Positions 44,018-51,188 of a stretch of 56,618 nucleotides of DNA are shown here, in pieces. The position numbers and the translations under genes are program-made. Origin of the DNA: Labrenzia sp. DG1229 (lineage in GTDB: Bacteria > Pseudomonadota > Alphaproteobacteria > Rhizobiales > Stappiaceae); contig NZ_KI928919.1 in the NCBI RefSeq assembly GCF_000521215.1, forward strand, positions 186,937 through 243,554. Direction: 5' to 3'. How positions within the stretch are numbered: the first letter of the stretch is position 1; each line of letters begins with the position of its first letter. Below the pieces are notes generated by a model that ran no database searches, was not told where the DNA came from, and saw nothing but the letters and a program-made list of their open reading frames with translations.

Positions 44018-44608
44018 ATGGAGCAGTTTCCACCCGCATTTTGTCCAGAACACGGGTTCTTTCCATCTCGTGCGATTAATCTGGCTGGATCCCGTGGCAT
44101 CACCTTAAGCAATATGGTGGACCAGTGCCCCATGTGTGGTCGGAAGTGCGAAATTCTTCCTGGAACCTATGATGCAATTCCGAATGGCTTCAACTTATTG
44201 ATGGATCCGAGTGTCTCAATAGAAGCCTTAACGGCGATAAAAGCGCTTGCAGAAAAAGTACAAAAACAAGAAATCACAGTAGTACAAGCACAACAACAAG
44301 CTGAGCGAATTGCTCCAGGCACGGGAAAGTTCTTTAACGTCCGCGAGTGGTCCGATGGGGCAAAAGCAACTTTGTATGCTGGAATACTTACCAGTGCGAC
44401 CGCACTTGCGATCGCGGCTTACGCATCTCGTGGTGGGGGGAATGTCACCAACAATTATTTTTACAATGTCCCACCACCACCCGCGGTGACTGAGCCGGTT
44501 GAACCCGTAGTCAATCAACAAGGCGAGGTGAAGAGGCTGCGGAAGTTCGATTTGCTTAAGGCGGGTAAGATAAAACTGCAAAGACGTAAATCAAAAGGAC
44601 GCCGGTAA
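44018..44608 (+). CDS. Zinc-ribbon membrane protein of unknown function
   Basis: The 196-residue protein has two cysteine/histidine groups at its N terminus (FCPEHGFF and QCPMCGRKC), a likely zinc ribbon, then a Gln-rich coiled segment (EKVQKQEITVVQAQQQAERI), one membrane helix (LYAGILTSATALAIAAYAS), a Pro-rich spacer (YFYNVPPPPAVTEPV) and a basic end. Composition is AT-rich for this genome. Placed alone, opposite to the integrase operon, it resembles a cargo gene. Function unknown. Confidence 0.65.
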   Translation: MEQFPPAFCPEHGFFPSRAINLAGSRGITLSNMVDQCPMCGRKCEILPGTYDAIPNGFNLLMDPSVSIEALTAIKALAEKVQKQEITVVQAQQQAERIAPGTGKFFNVREWSDGAKATLYAGILTSATALAIAAYASRGGGNVTNNYFYNVPPPPAVTEPVEPVVNQQGEVKRLRKFDLLKAGKIKLQRRKSKGRR

Positions 44609-44693
44609 GAGCGCCTGTCGGAACACCCACGAGCAACCCCATCAAAAATGACCAGAAACAATCGCTCACCTTGCGAGGTGTGTTGTCGTTCAT
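44556..44693 (-). CDS. 45-residue membrane protein
   Basis: A single hydrophobic segment (FLMGLLVGVPTGALTGVLLI) follows a short polar start (MNDNTPRKVSDC). GAGGA precedes the ATG at 44693. Its end overlaps the end of the zinc-ribbon gene on the other strand by 53 bases. It is the last gene of the leftward integrase-region run. Unknown role. Confidence 0.5.
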   Translation of the reverse strand: MNDNTPRKVSDCFWSFLMGLLVGVPTGALTGVLLIYVFAVLSYPP

Positions 44694-44752
44694 TCTGCCG
44701 TCCTCACTCTCCGCCAGGACGGCGCGCACGGCGCCGCCCAAGCTCAGAGTGA

Positions 44753-45154
44753 TCAGGCTGCGGCCTGGTTTGGCTGCGCGGCCTTGAGGGCGACGTCCAG
44801 GACCAGGCGTTTACCGGCTGTGTCGCAGCGATCGAGAGCCTGCAGGATGTCCATTGCGAAGGGCTGAGTGAGCAGTTGCATGGTCGCCGGCGTTTTGCTC
44901 TCCTCGGCCTCCTGCGGCGTTCCTGGAGCGTCCTCGAAGAAGAACGCCGGCTGCACCTTCAAGATCGTTGCAATGTGCATCAGGCGGCTCGCGCCGATAC
45001 GGTTGGTGCCCTTTTCGTATTTCTGGATCTGCTGGAATGTGATGCCGAGCGCTTCGCCGAGTTTCTCCTGGCTCATGCTGAGCATCATGCGGCGCAGTTT
45101 GACGCGGGCGCCGACATGGACATCGATCGGGTTCGGTTTTTTCTGAATGGTCAT
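44753..45154 (-). CDS. XRE-family helix-turn-helix regulator
   Basis: The 133-residue protein has a Cro/C1 type domain at residues 10-65 (VGARVKLRRMMLSMSQEKLG, then TFQQIQKYEKGTNRI) and a helical tail. The arrangement resembles rhizobial regulators that sit at the ends of prophages. It lies just downstream of the integrase gene on the same strand, and may regulate excision or a host set. Confidence 0.85.
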   Translation of the reverse strand: MTIQKKPNPIDVHVGARVKLRRMMLSMSQEKLGEALGITFQQIQKYEKGTNRIGASRLMHIATILKVQPAFFFEDAPGTPQEAEESKTPATMQLLTQPFAMDILQALDRCDTAGKRLVLDVALKAAQPNQAAA

Positions 45155-45189
45155 TTTCGGTTTTCCTTCTGCTTTGGGTGGTGAAGCGG

Positions 45190-46542
45190 TTAGCCCTTGG
45201 CTTCCTCGTACCAGGCGGTGAGCTTGCCGATCGCGCGGCGGGCGAGGTCCGGGTGCATGCCGAGATAATGTTTCATGACTTCCTTGACGGACTTCAGGCT
45301 GTGGCCGGTGATCGAGGCGATCTCGATGTCATCGCAGCCGGCGAGTGCGAGCCAGGTCACGGCCGTGTCGCGCAGGTCCTGGTCGCGGAAGTCTTCCAGG
45401 CTTGGGGTCGGCGGGATCACAGGCTTGCCGGCAGGAATGCCCTTTGCGGCCGTGACCTGGACCAGTTTGAATTTCCGGATCCGGTAATCTGCCGGCAGCG
45501 GTGAGGCGAGGGTGCCGTCTTCCTGACGCCAGATGCCGAATGCTGCCGCTATACAGATCTCGCGGAAAATATGCTGGTAGTGCTTCGCCAGGAATGGCCG
45601 GCGCTGGCGCTCGTCGAGATTGACATGAGGCCAGTTGACCCGCCAGTCCTTCCGGCGCTGCTGCGCGGCCGCCTGGCGCTTCTCGATCGCGCTTGCAACA
45701 GGAAGCAACAACGGCTGTCCGTGCTTCTTCTGCTGGCGAAACAAAGCACCGAGCGTGCCGACCTGGTCATGCGTGAGGTTGAGGCGATCGGCCTGGCGCT
45801 GACCGAACCAGAGGCCTTGCGTGATGATGTCGCCGATCTCCGGCCGACCGACGGTGTCGCAGGCCTCGACCAGGATCCGCATTTCGTCGATTTCGCCATA
45901 ACGAACGCGCGGCGGGGCTACGGGCAGGCTTTCTTCCAGGTGCGTGATCGGGTTGGTGTGCGCCTTGTTGTTCTTGATGGCGAATTTGAAAACCTGGCTC
46001 ACAAAAGACCGGGTCCGACGCGCCTGGGACAGACCGTGATGCACCTCGACCCGATCGATCAGGATCCCCATGTTGGACGGCGTAAGCGCCGCGGCGATCT
46101 CCTGCCAAAATCGGCCGTCTTCCAGTTGCTCAATGAGCTTCGCTGTCTCGCGATATCCCTGAGCGGTGTTGGCGGCGAGCGGCCTTCTGACCTTCTTGCC
46201 CTGGCGGATCTCCTTGCCGTTCATACGCGGGTTTTTCTCGACGAAATCCGTTATCAGGTGCGCGAGGGTCGGCAAGCCGGATGCCTTGGCAAGGGTTGCC
46301 GCTGCGCGTTTGCGCTTCGCAGGGGTCGCGTCCCTGGTCTTGTTGCGCAAGGTCCGGAGCTCCTCCTGCTTGGCGTCCGACCAGGCGATCGTTTCCTCGA
46401 TCGACAACCAGGATCCGTCCGGGTGGCGCAGGTCCTCGCCCTTCAGACCAAAGTCCTTGCGCAGATCGGGCGCGGGAAAAAACCGCGGCCGGCCATCGCG
46501 CCACGTCACCAGGGGGATCTTGATTTCGGTTTTCTTGATCAT
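45190..46542 (-). CDS. int: Tyrosine-type integrase
   Basis: The 450-residue protein is a phage integrase with an arm-binding N terminus, a core-binding domain (about 100-210) and a catalytic domain. Visible motifs are LWFGQRQADRLNLT with the first Arg, FRDQDLRDTAVTWLALAG for the second box, ITGHS, and HYLGM with the nucleophilic Tyr. It should recombine the element at the tRNA-Thr attachment site. ATG at 46542 gives the canonical N terminus (MIKKTEIKIPLVTW). Confidence 0.92.
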   Translation of the reverse strand: MIKKTEIKIPLVTWRDGRPRFFPAPDLRKDFGLKGEDLRHPDGSWLSIEETIAWSDAKQEELRTLRNKTRDATPAKRKRAAATLAKASGLPTLAHLITDFVEKNPRMNGKEIRQGKKVRRPLAANTAQGYRETAKLIEQLEDGRFWQEIAAALTPSNMGILIDRVEVHHGLSQARRTRSFVSQVFKFAIKNNKAHTNPITHLEESLPVAPPRVRYGEIDEMRILVEACDTVGRPEIGDIITQGLWFGQRQADRLNLTHDQVGTLGALFRQQKKHGQPLLLPVASAIEKRQAAAQQRRKDWRVNWPHVNLDERQRRPFLAKHYQHIFREICIAAAFGIWRQEDGTLASPLPADYRIRKFKLVQVTAAKGIPAGKPVIPPTPSLEDFRDQDLRDTAVTWLALAGCDDIEIASITGHSLKSVKEVMKHYLGMHPDLARRAIGKLTAWYEEAKG

Positions 46543-46546
46543 GGCA

Positions 46547-46753
46547 TCACCAGGGGTTGCGCTGCATAAACTCGAGTGCAAGCCGCTCGCAGGTCGCAGC
46601 GTCTTTCAGTCTCGCGATCGGAGTGTCGCCCTCGATGTCGTCGTCGTCAAAGACGGAGAATTTGCCGAGACCGTGATAGGTCACGGAAAGCGGTGCCTCG
46701 ACGCCGCTATGGACCATGACCCAATTGCCGTTTCTGCGTTGGTGGATTTTCAT
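46547..46753 (-). CDS. Small protein of unknown function
   Basis: A 68-residue protein with a run of four Asp (FDDDDIEGD) and alternating basic N terminus (MKIHQRRNGNWV). It overlaps the upstream regulator gene by four bases (ATGA) and ends four bases before the integrase start, so it is translated within the same run. No family recognised. Confidence 0.6.
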   Translation of the reverse strand: MKIHQRRNGNWVMVHSGVEAPLSVTYHGLGKFSVFDDDDIEGDTPIARLKDAATCERLALEFMQRNPW

Positions 46754-46965
46754 GGGTTCCTCCTTATGACGGTTTCAGCCGCTCTATCTAGTGAAAGTCC
46801 GAGTGCTCGCGTAAGTCGGACGATCGTTCCAAATCCGGGATCTTTAACCTTTCCTGTCTCAATCTGTGAGATCAGTGGATTGGAAACCCCGGAAGCTTTT
46901 TCAAGGTCGCGTAGCGTCCAGCCCCTTACCTCTCTAGCGATGGCAATCAACTCACCGAGCTTCAC
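46750..46965 (-). CDS. Small XRE-family regulator
   Basis: The 71-residue protein is one Cro/C1-type helix-turn-helix: ELIAIAREVRGWTLRDLEK followed by GVSNPLISQIETGKVKDP. The start is GTG at 46965 with GGAGC upstream. It may be an excisionase-like or repressor protein. Coupled by ATGA to the next gene. Confidence 0.8.
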   Translation of the reverse strand: MKLGELIAIAREVRGWTLRDLEKASGVSNPLISQIETGKVKDPGFGTIVRLTRALGLSLDRAAETVIRRNP

Positions 46966-46976
46966 GTCGCGTGCTC

Positions 46977-47198
46977 CTAGACCTTCTGCAGGTGCTCGAC
47001 GGCAACGCAGCCGGACTTGAAGGTGATTAGAACCACGACCTGGCCGTGGCCGAGCTCCCAGGGCTGAGAGCGGATCGTGTGATCCGAGTAATTCTTGCTG
47101 CCGGCGAGCGGGAAATAGCGGACCTTCGTTCCAAGCGGAAACTCCCGCTCGGCCTGGGCGAGGCTCATCATCTTGTGTTTGCGCAGTTTCATTGCCAT
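46977..47198 (-). CDS. Small protein of unknown function
   Basis: The 73-residue basic protein (MKLRKHKMMSLAQAEREF near the N terminus, then KVRYFPLAGSKNYSDHTIR) has no clear motif; the strand pattern GHGQVVVLITFKSGCVAVEHL suggests a small beta fold. It is one of several tiny genes between the terminator at 48.0 kb and the integrase gene. Confidence 0.55.
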   Translation of the reverse strand: MAMKLRKHKMMSLAQAEREFPLGTKVRYFPLAGSKNYSDHTIRSQPWELGHGQVVVLITFKSGCVAVEHLQKV

Positions 47199-47207
47199 GG
47201 GTTTTCC

Positions 47208-47456
47208 TCAGTTTGCGGTCTTGTGGAACGGGCCATCATCTTCGGACCATCTGCCAAGCGTTTCGGCGAGCGCGTTTTTGATGTCTTCCCGGTCGCAGTT
47301 AGACACGTATTGGGAGCGGTGGCCGCCCCAGGTCCAAACGCTGAAGCCCACTCTCTTGCCAGTGATTTTTTCAAGTCTTCGCTCGACCATTCTCGCTATT
47401 GTTTTTAGTTCCTTTGAAATGGCGACCTGATCGTCATAGGTAAGCTTCTCTGCCAT
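47208..47456 (-). CDS. Small protein of unknown function
   Basis: The 82-residue protein has a basic helix start (EKLTYDDQVAISKELKTIAR) and two Cys/Trp-containing segments (VWTWGGHRSQYVSNCDRED). No family recognised. Same strand and run as its neighbours. Confidence 0.55.
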   Translation of the reverse strand: MAEKLTYDDQVAISKELKTIARMVERRLEKITGKRVGFSVWTWGGHRSQYVSNCDREDIKNALAETLGRWSEDDGPFHKTAN

Positions 47457-47466
47457 GGGTTTTCCT

Positions 47467-47568
47467 TCAGGTGCTCTTGCTGACGACGACGAGAAAGCAG
47501 ATGGCTCCGATCAACGCGCACGTTGCGAAGCCGCCTGCAAACCATCCGATTTCTGCTAGTCCAAGCAT
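47467..47568 (-). CDS. 33-residue single-helix membrane protein
   Basis: The frame MLGLAEIGWFAGGFATCALI followed by GAICFLVVVSKST is one membrane helix with a short polar tail. ATG at 47568 has GAGGAA nine bases upstream, and the stop lies 10 bases before the ribosome site of the next gene. Its size is below usual gene-calling limits. Unknown role, perhaps a lysis-type or regulatory microprotein. Confidence 0.5.
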   Translation of the reverse strand: MLGLAEIGWFAGGFATCALIGAICFLVVVSKST

Positions 47569-47594
47569 TGGGATTTCCTCAGTTGCTGGAAAGA

Positions 47595-47984
47595 TCAGTT
47601 GTGGATCCAGCCGTTGCAGTGTCCGATTTCATGCCTGCGGACCATCTGCGGGCTGTAGCGAAACGTGTGCTGGTTCGGGATGACGATCGTGCAGGTGCGG
47701 CCGTCCTCGGACAGGACAAAGCAGCCGGAATATCCGCCGCGGCGAAACATGTTTGCCTGGCGCCGGTCCGGGATACGCCTGGCGCATTCGTTCGGGACCT
47801 GGCGCGGATGCACCGGTACCTCGATCACCTTTCCGCGGAACGGACGATCGTATTGCGGCGGCGGGATCAGCTGCGAGCGCTGCCGTTTCGGCCGTGCTGC
47901 TGCGCCCGTCGCAAGAGTGGTGGCAGACGCCCATGCAAGCCCGAAAAGGAAATCTCGCCTATTCATTTTGAAGGTTTGTTTCAT
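47595..47984 (-). CDS. Tat-signal protein ending in a HExxHxxGxxH motif
   Basis: The 129-residue protein starts MKQTFKMNRRDFLFGLAWAS: the twin-Arg RRDFLFG and the hydrophobic stretch to about residue 32 mark a Tat export signal. The last twelve residues are HEIGHCNGWIHN, an exact zinc metallopeptidase HExxHxxGxxH consensus, with no Met-turn after it. The middle is basic and strand-rich with two further cysteines. It may be a small exported metalloenzyme. RBS AAGGAA precedes the ATG. Confidence 0.7.
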   Translation of the reverse strand: MKQTFKMNRRDFLFGLAWASATTLATGAAARPKRQRSQLIPPPQYDRPFRGKVIEVPVHPRQVPNECARRIPDRRQANMFRRGGYSGCFVLSEDGRTCTIVIPNQHTFRYSPQMVRRHEIGHCNGWIHN

Positions 47985-47999
47985 CTGAAATTCCTTATG

Positions 48000-48033
48000 A
48001 AAAAAAGCGGGGCGGCTCGTTAGAGGCCGCCCC
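48000..48033 (-). terminator. Intrinsic terminator on the minus strand
   Basis: On the minus strand GGGGCGGC/GCCGCCCC (48009-48016 and 48026-48033) forms an eight-base G+C stem with a nine-base loop, followed by a GC-free run of seven T (48000-48006). It lies after the 48097-48279 gene and before the 47595-47984 gene, so it separates two leftward transcription units. Confidence 0.85.
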
Positions 48034-48096
48034 GAAGGTGGCGCCACGAACGTGGCGGACGCGGCGCACTGGTCTCCCTTGGAGGAGCTGTTGAAC

Positions 48097-48279
48097 TCAG
48101 TCGATCTCCCGATCGAAAAACGGATCCCGGCGCTGCTGTTTCCACGGGACGATAGGGAGGATGAGCATCCAGGCGATCAGCAGCGCCGAGAGCACGAAGG
48201 CAATGACGCCGGTCCAGCCGACGATTGCCCAAAAAATGGCCAGGGGATCAAAACTTGCCTGGAGCGCATCCGGCGTCAT
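48097..48279 (-). CDS. 60-residue membrane protein
   Basis: One strong hydrophobic segment (FWAIVGWTGVIAFVLSALLI plus AWMLILPIV) with a charged end (QQRRDPFFDREID). Coupled by ATGA overlap to the gene upstream, and followed by the terminator at 48.0 kb. Function unknown. Confidence 0.6.
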   Translation of the reverse strand: MTPDALQASFDPLAIFWAIVGWTGVIAFVLSALLIAWMLILPIVPWKQQRRDPFFDREID

Positions 48280-48563
48280 TTCTGAAACTCCTGCTGGCGT
48301 TTCATCTTGATCTCGCGGGCAAGCCATTCACCGGCACCGGTCGCCTCGAGGCGGGTGGTGCCTTTTCCCGGAACCTCGACTGCCAGGCCGTGGCGAATAA
48401 GTGTGTCAGCCGTGCGCAATCCAAAGCTGGTCAAGTCTCCCTTCGGCCGCCAGCCGTTTTTCACGCGCCAGGCGCAGCGCTTTCCGGAGATCGAGATCAA
48501 GAGATCTTTCTGGTGCCGGTTGAGTTTCGGGTCCGGTTCCTGTTTGTGAGCCTGGGCATTCAT
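48276..48563 (-). CDS. Small basic protein of unknown function
   Basis: The 95-residue protein (KLNRHQKDLLISISGKR, then LRTADTLIRHGLAVEVPGKG and RLEATGAGEWLAREIKM) reads like a winged-helix-type fold. No catalytic motif. It overlaps both neighbours by ATGA and so lies in the middle of a three-gene run. Confidence 0.6.
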   Translation of the reverse strand: MNAQAHKQEPDPKLNRHQKDLLISISGKRCAWRVKNGWRPKGDLTSFGLRTADTLIRHGLAVEVPGKGTTRLEATGAGEWLAREIKMKRQQEFQK

Positions 48564-48844
48564 GCTGCGGTCCTCCCGAATTCCTTGGCGAGATTGCCGG
48601 CGGCGTCCTCGATCAGCCTGCGGTCAACCGTGGTGCCGTAGACGGGATCCGGTGCGGGCAGATAGCCGTTGCCATTGGTTTCGATCCAGCGGGTTACGGC
48701 CGGCTCTGACCAGCCGTTGCAGCCAGGCATTTTCGGTGGGAAATTGTGATGCTCTTCCAGGTGCCGGCGCTTGTTGCGGAACGTGCGTTCCGCGAGCTGC
48801 AGCCGCTCGGCGACTTCTTCGGCAGTGATACATCTTGCGTACAT
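48560..48844 (-). CDS. Small DNA-binding protein (AlpA/excisionase-like)
   Basis: The 94-residue protein starts with a winged-helix/MerR-like pattern: CITAEEVAERLQLAERTFRN, then KRRHLEEHHNFPPKMPGCNG and SEPAVTRWIETNG, close to AlpA/excisionase-type proteins. Start is the ATG at 48844; earlier in-frame start at 48907 lies in the AT-rich control region. It opens the leftward run toward the integrase and may be the excisionase or its activator. Confidence 0.7.
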   Translation of the reverse strand: MYARCITAEEVAERLQLAERTFRNKRRHLEEHHNFPPKMPGCNGWSEPAVTRWIETNGNGYLPAPDPVYGTTVDRRLIEDAAGNLAKEFGRTAA

Positions 48845-49027
48845 CAAAGGGGCACTCCGATGAGTTTCGATGTCCCAAAGGTAAACGCGAATTAATCTAT
48901 TATGCAATCTCTAAATTAACATATTACGTAATTTGCCGATTTCATATTACATGACAGGCAGTTGACCAGGTCGACCGGTCCCTAGGATTTGACTATTCTA
49001 AGTCGCTCACCTGGAAAAAATTGCTCT
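48845..49027. promoter_or_regulatory. Divergent AT-rich control region
   Basis: Between the excisionase-like gene (minus) and the gene at 49028 (plus) lies an AT-rich stretch with the 10-bp palindrome ATTACGTAAT (48923-48932) and an ATTACATG element near 48945 that is also found in the repressor region at 50.9 kb (on the minus strand there). This could be a second site for the same repressor. Confidence 0.45.
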
Positions 49028-49810
49028 ATGGCTAAATTTCAACTCGACAAGATTGCATTCAACAAGGCCATAAATGCCTTGCTGGCCGAGGCGTTGCGCA
49101 TTGCAGACCTCGAGATCGTGTTTTCCAGGGACATGCATGCATTTGAGGCCGCGCAGAACAAACTCGGCCGGAAAGAACCAGGCGAACATTTCCGCCGATC
49201 GATCGACACATTGCCTCCGAACCGGTTTTTCTGGGTTGGCGCGTTCGAGGGCGACGAGATCATCGGCCTGGTTGCCGCGCGGTGCGACGAGAGTGCCTGG
49301 ACACTTCAGGAGTTTGCAAAAGCCTATTGGGAGCGTGCTTTCGAGGCCGAGGCCGGAGAGAGTGGCAACCGTGTCAAGGTGTTGGACGGCAGTCCTGTTG
49401 CTGCGCAATCCTATCGCGGAACCTTCGCCTATCTCGGCGAGGCGTTGACGCGGGAAGGGGATCGCAACAAGAAACTGTCTTATGTCCTGGTGCGGCTAGG
49501 GCTGCTGTTCGCGTTCGACGAATGGCGTCCTGAAATTGCCTACGGCTGGATGCGCGACTGGCACGCCTATCGGGGCCTGCACACCCGGTGGGGTTTCAAC
49601 GGGTGCAACTATTCAGCCCTGGAATGGCAGGTGCAGCCTATCGAAACAGATTGGCATAATCTTTCTCTTCTAACTTGCGACGAAGTGGGATTGCGCAATC
49701 TGATACGGAACCCCGCGCCAGAGATTCTCTTTGTCGATCGAAAGAGTAGCCGAACAGAAAAGGCCTGCCCCCCATTGTCCGAACCGGCAGAACCAGGCGC
49801 TGGTACCTGA
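49028..49810 (+). CDS. Possible GNAT-fold protein of unknown function
   Basis: The 260-residue protein (start ATG 49028) has a middle section FFWVGAFEGDEIIGLVAARC that resembles the beta4-beta5 region of acetyltransferases, and RWGFNGCNYSALEWQ in the second half. The usual acetyl-CoA loop is not clear, so the fold is a guess. Its last 173 bases overlap the end of a gene on the other strand. No signal peptide. Confidence 0.55.
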   Translation: MAKFQLDKIAFNKAINALLAEALRIADLEIVFSRDMHAFEAAQNKLGRKEPGEHFRRSIDTLPPNRFFWVGAFEGDEIIGLVAARCDESAWTLQEFAKAYWERAFEAEAGESGNRVKVLDGSPVAAQSYRGTFAYLGEALTREGDRNKKLSYVLVRLGLLFAFDEWRPEIAYGWMRDWHAYRGLHTRWGFNGCNYSALEWQVQPIETDWHNLSLLTCDEVGLRNLIRNPAPEILFVDRKSSRTEKACPPLSEPAEPGAGT

Positions 49811-50198
49811 CTTTCAGCATCTGGCCGGACGTGTTTTGCATGAGGGCCTGGACGATCGAGTACATCGGCAGCTGCTGTGTCGTCGCATCGAAGTAATCAC
49901 GCCCGACAATCATGCAATAATCCTTGCCGAGGAAATTGCGGGTCTCTTTCTTGTTTTCCGCCCATCCTTCGCCAAGCAGTTTGACCGACAAAGCCTCGTG
50001 TCCGCACTCGATCAGATCCGGGGTATCGTTGACCCGCGGCGTGCCGTCGAACAGGACCATGCTCGGAAAGGCCTTGATATAATCCTCGACCAGGTTTCCC
50101 TCGGACTTTCGCCAAACCGACAGAATGTGCTGAGCGAACGCGTCCCCATCACCCTTGTCGATGTCTTCGATTTCCAACCGTCGCGCAAAGGTTTTCAT
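49638..50198 (-). CDS. PAS-like protein of unknown function
   Basis: The 186-residue protein has a PAS-like strand pattern (RYQRLVLPVRTMGGRPFLFG) after a variable N-terminal half (DGDAFAQHILSVWRKSEGN). It has no kinase or DNA-binding domain in view. The stop of the 50195-50434 gene overlaps its start by ATGA, so the two are cotranscribed. Its C-terminal third lies antisense to the gene at 49028-49810. Confidence 0.6.
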   Translation of the reverse strand: MKTFARRLEIEDIDKGDGDAFAQHILSVWRKSEGNLVEDYIKAFPSMVLFDGTPRVNDTPDLIECGHEALSVKLLGEGWAENKKETRNFLGKDYCMIVGRDYFDATTQQLPMYSIVQALMQNTSGQMLKVRYQRLVLPVRTMGGRPFLFGYSFDRQRESLARGSVSDCAIPLRRKLEEKDYANLFR

Positions 50199-50434
50199 GG
50201 GTGAAGCTCCTCTTGCACGTGATTGACACCGATCAGGCCCTTCATGACCAGTACAAATCTCTCGGCCTGGCTTGGTGTCAACAAGGTGAAGTCTTCATGT
50301 CTGGCTATGTTGTAACAAATCATTTCCGGCATGTTCTTCATGCCGTCATCACGAGCTGTCCTAACAACATCTTCCACAGCAAGTTGTAGATCTAAGTCCA
50401 CTAAATACGTATGTCTTTGTTTCACGGCGCACAC
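50195..50434 (-). CDS. Small protein of unknown function
   Basis: The 79-residue protein (LDLQLAVEDVVRTARDDGMK, then PEMICYNIARHEDFTLLTPS) is mainly helical. It lies between the repressor gene and the PAS-like gene on the same strand, which suggests expression in the lysogenic state. No family recognised. Confidence 0.6.
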   Translation of the reverse strand: MCAVKQRHTYLVDLDLQLAVEDVVRTARDDGMKNMPEMICYNIARHEDFTLLTPSQAERFVLVMKGLIGVNHVQEELHP

Positions 50435-50448
50435 CCAAAATTTGATTT

Positions 50449-50859
50449 TTATTGGCCGTAGTTTTCGGCTTCGAGAAAATCATAGATCGCTTTCAGCAAA
50501 ACCTTAAAATTCTCGGATTTTGCCTTACCGTTTGTATAGTCGCGATCAATGCCTCTGGCGGCTTCGAGAGCCGGATCCATAACGGTGGATTTGATAAGCA
50601 GAGGCTCGTCGGCATTTCTGCCGACAACTGCTTTCGCCGCACGATTGGAAACGGTTTCGTCGCCAGCGAGAAGACCATAAAATTCCTGCTCGCTCACGCC
50701 GCAAATGTCAGCCAACCGTTTTATGTGCTCGGTCGTCGTCGGGCTCTTGCCCGTATTCATGCGTGACAGATGCGGAGCCGATATCCCTAAAAGGTCCGCC
50801 AGGGCTTCCCCCGACAATCCGGAAATTTGTTTAGCGATATTCACAGGCGTCTTGCTCAT
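50449..50859 (-). CDS. Phage repressor-like XRE regulator
   Basis: The 136-residue protein has an XRE helix-turn-helix at residues 15-60 (SGEALADLLGISAPHLSRMN, TTTEHIKRLADICGV) and a helical C terminus without a visible LexA-like peptidase dyad. It diverges from a Cro-like gene across a 113-base operator region. Likely the C1-type repressor that keeps the element silent. Start ATG 50859 chosen; longer frames would overlap the operators. Confidence 0.8.
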   Translation of the reverse strand: MSKTPVNIAKQISGLSGEALADLLGISAPHLSRMNTGKSPTTTEHIKRLADICGVSEQEFYGLLAGDETVSNRAAKAVVGRNADEPLLIKSTVMDPALEAARGIDRDYTNGKAKSENFKVLLKAIYDFLEAENYGQ

Positions 50860-50972
50860 ATAAGCATTATTTTCAATGCCTTCGAAATGACCATAACATA
50901 ACATGTAATTCTCCAATGTAATTTTGGAGCGTCGATATTGCATATAATGTTAATTATGTGCAAGTTGGGGTC
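50860..50972. promoter_or_regulatory. Divergent repressor/Cro operator region
   Basis: CTCCAATGTAATTTTGGAG (50911-50929) is an inverted repeat with six-base arms. ATGTAATT occurs at 50903-50910 and 50916-50923, 13 bases apart. TATAAT at 50943-50948 is a perfect -10 box for the rightward Cro-like gene; its -35 is weak. On the minus strand TTACAT and TGTTAT, 17 bases apart, could be the repressor promoter. The layout is that of a lambda-type switch. Confidence 0.65.
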
Positions 50973-51188
50973 ATGACCTTAGACAAGTTCCTCTCCGATT
51001 ACGGAAAGCCTGCGAAGGACTTCGCTGCGCTGGTTGGTGTTTCCGATGTCCAGATTTCCCGGCTTCGCCACGGCAAGACCCGGCCAAGCTGGGAGACAGC
51101 GAAACGTATTTCCAAGCTCACCAACAACCAGGTCACCGTCACCAGTCTCATGGAGTGTGAAACCGAGGAGACCGTCAATGACCGGTGA
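50973..51188 (+). CDS. Cro-like small regulator
   Basis: The 71-residue protein is one helix-turn-helix: DYGKPAKDFAALVGVSDVQI, then SRLRHGKTRPSWETAKRI. The ATG at 50973 follows GGGG. It is the first gene of the rightward early operon and diverges from the repressor. Its stop lies inside the next gene by overlap. Confidence 0.8.
   Translation: MTLDKFLSDYGKPAKDFAALVGVSDVQISRLRHGKTRPSWETAKRISKLTNNQVTVTSLMECETEETVNDR

Noticed and set aside
45571..46569. Rightward 332-residue frame opposite the integrase
   Set aside because: Shadow of a high-GC gene; the integrase on the other strand has catalytic motifs.
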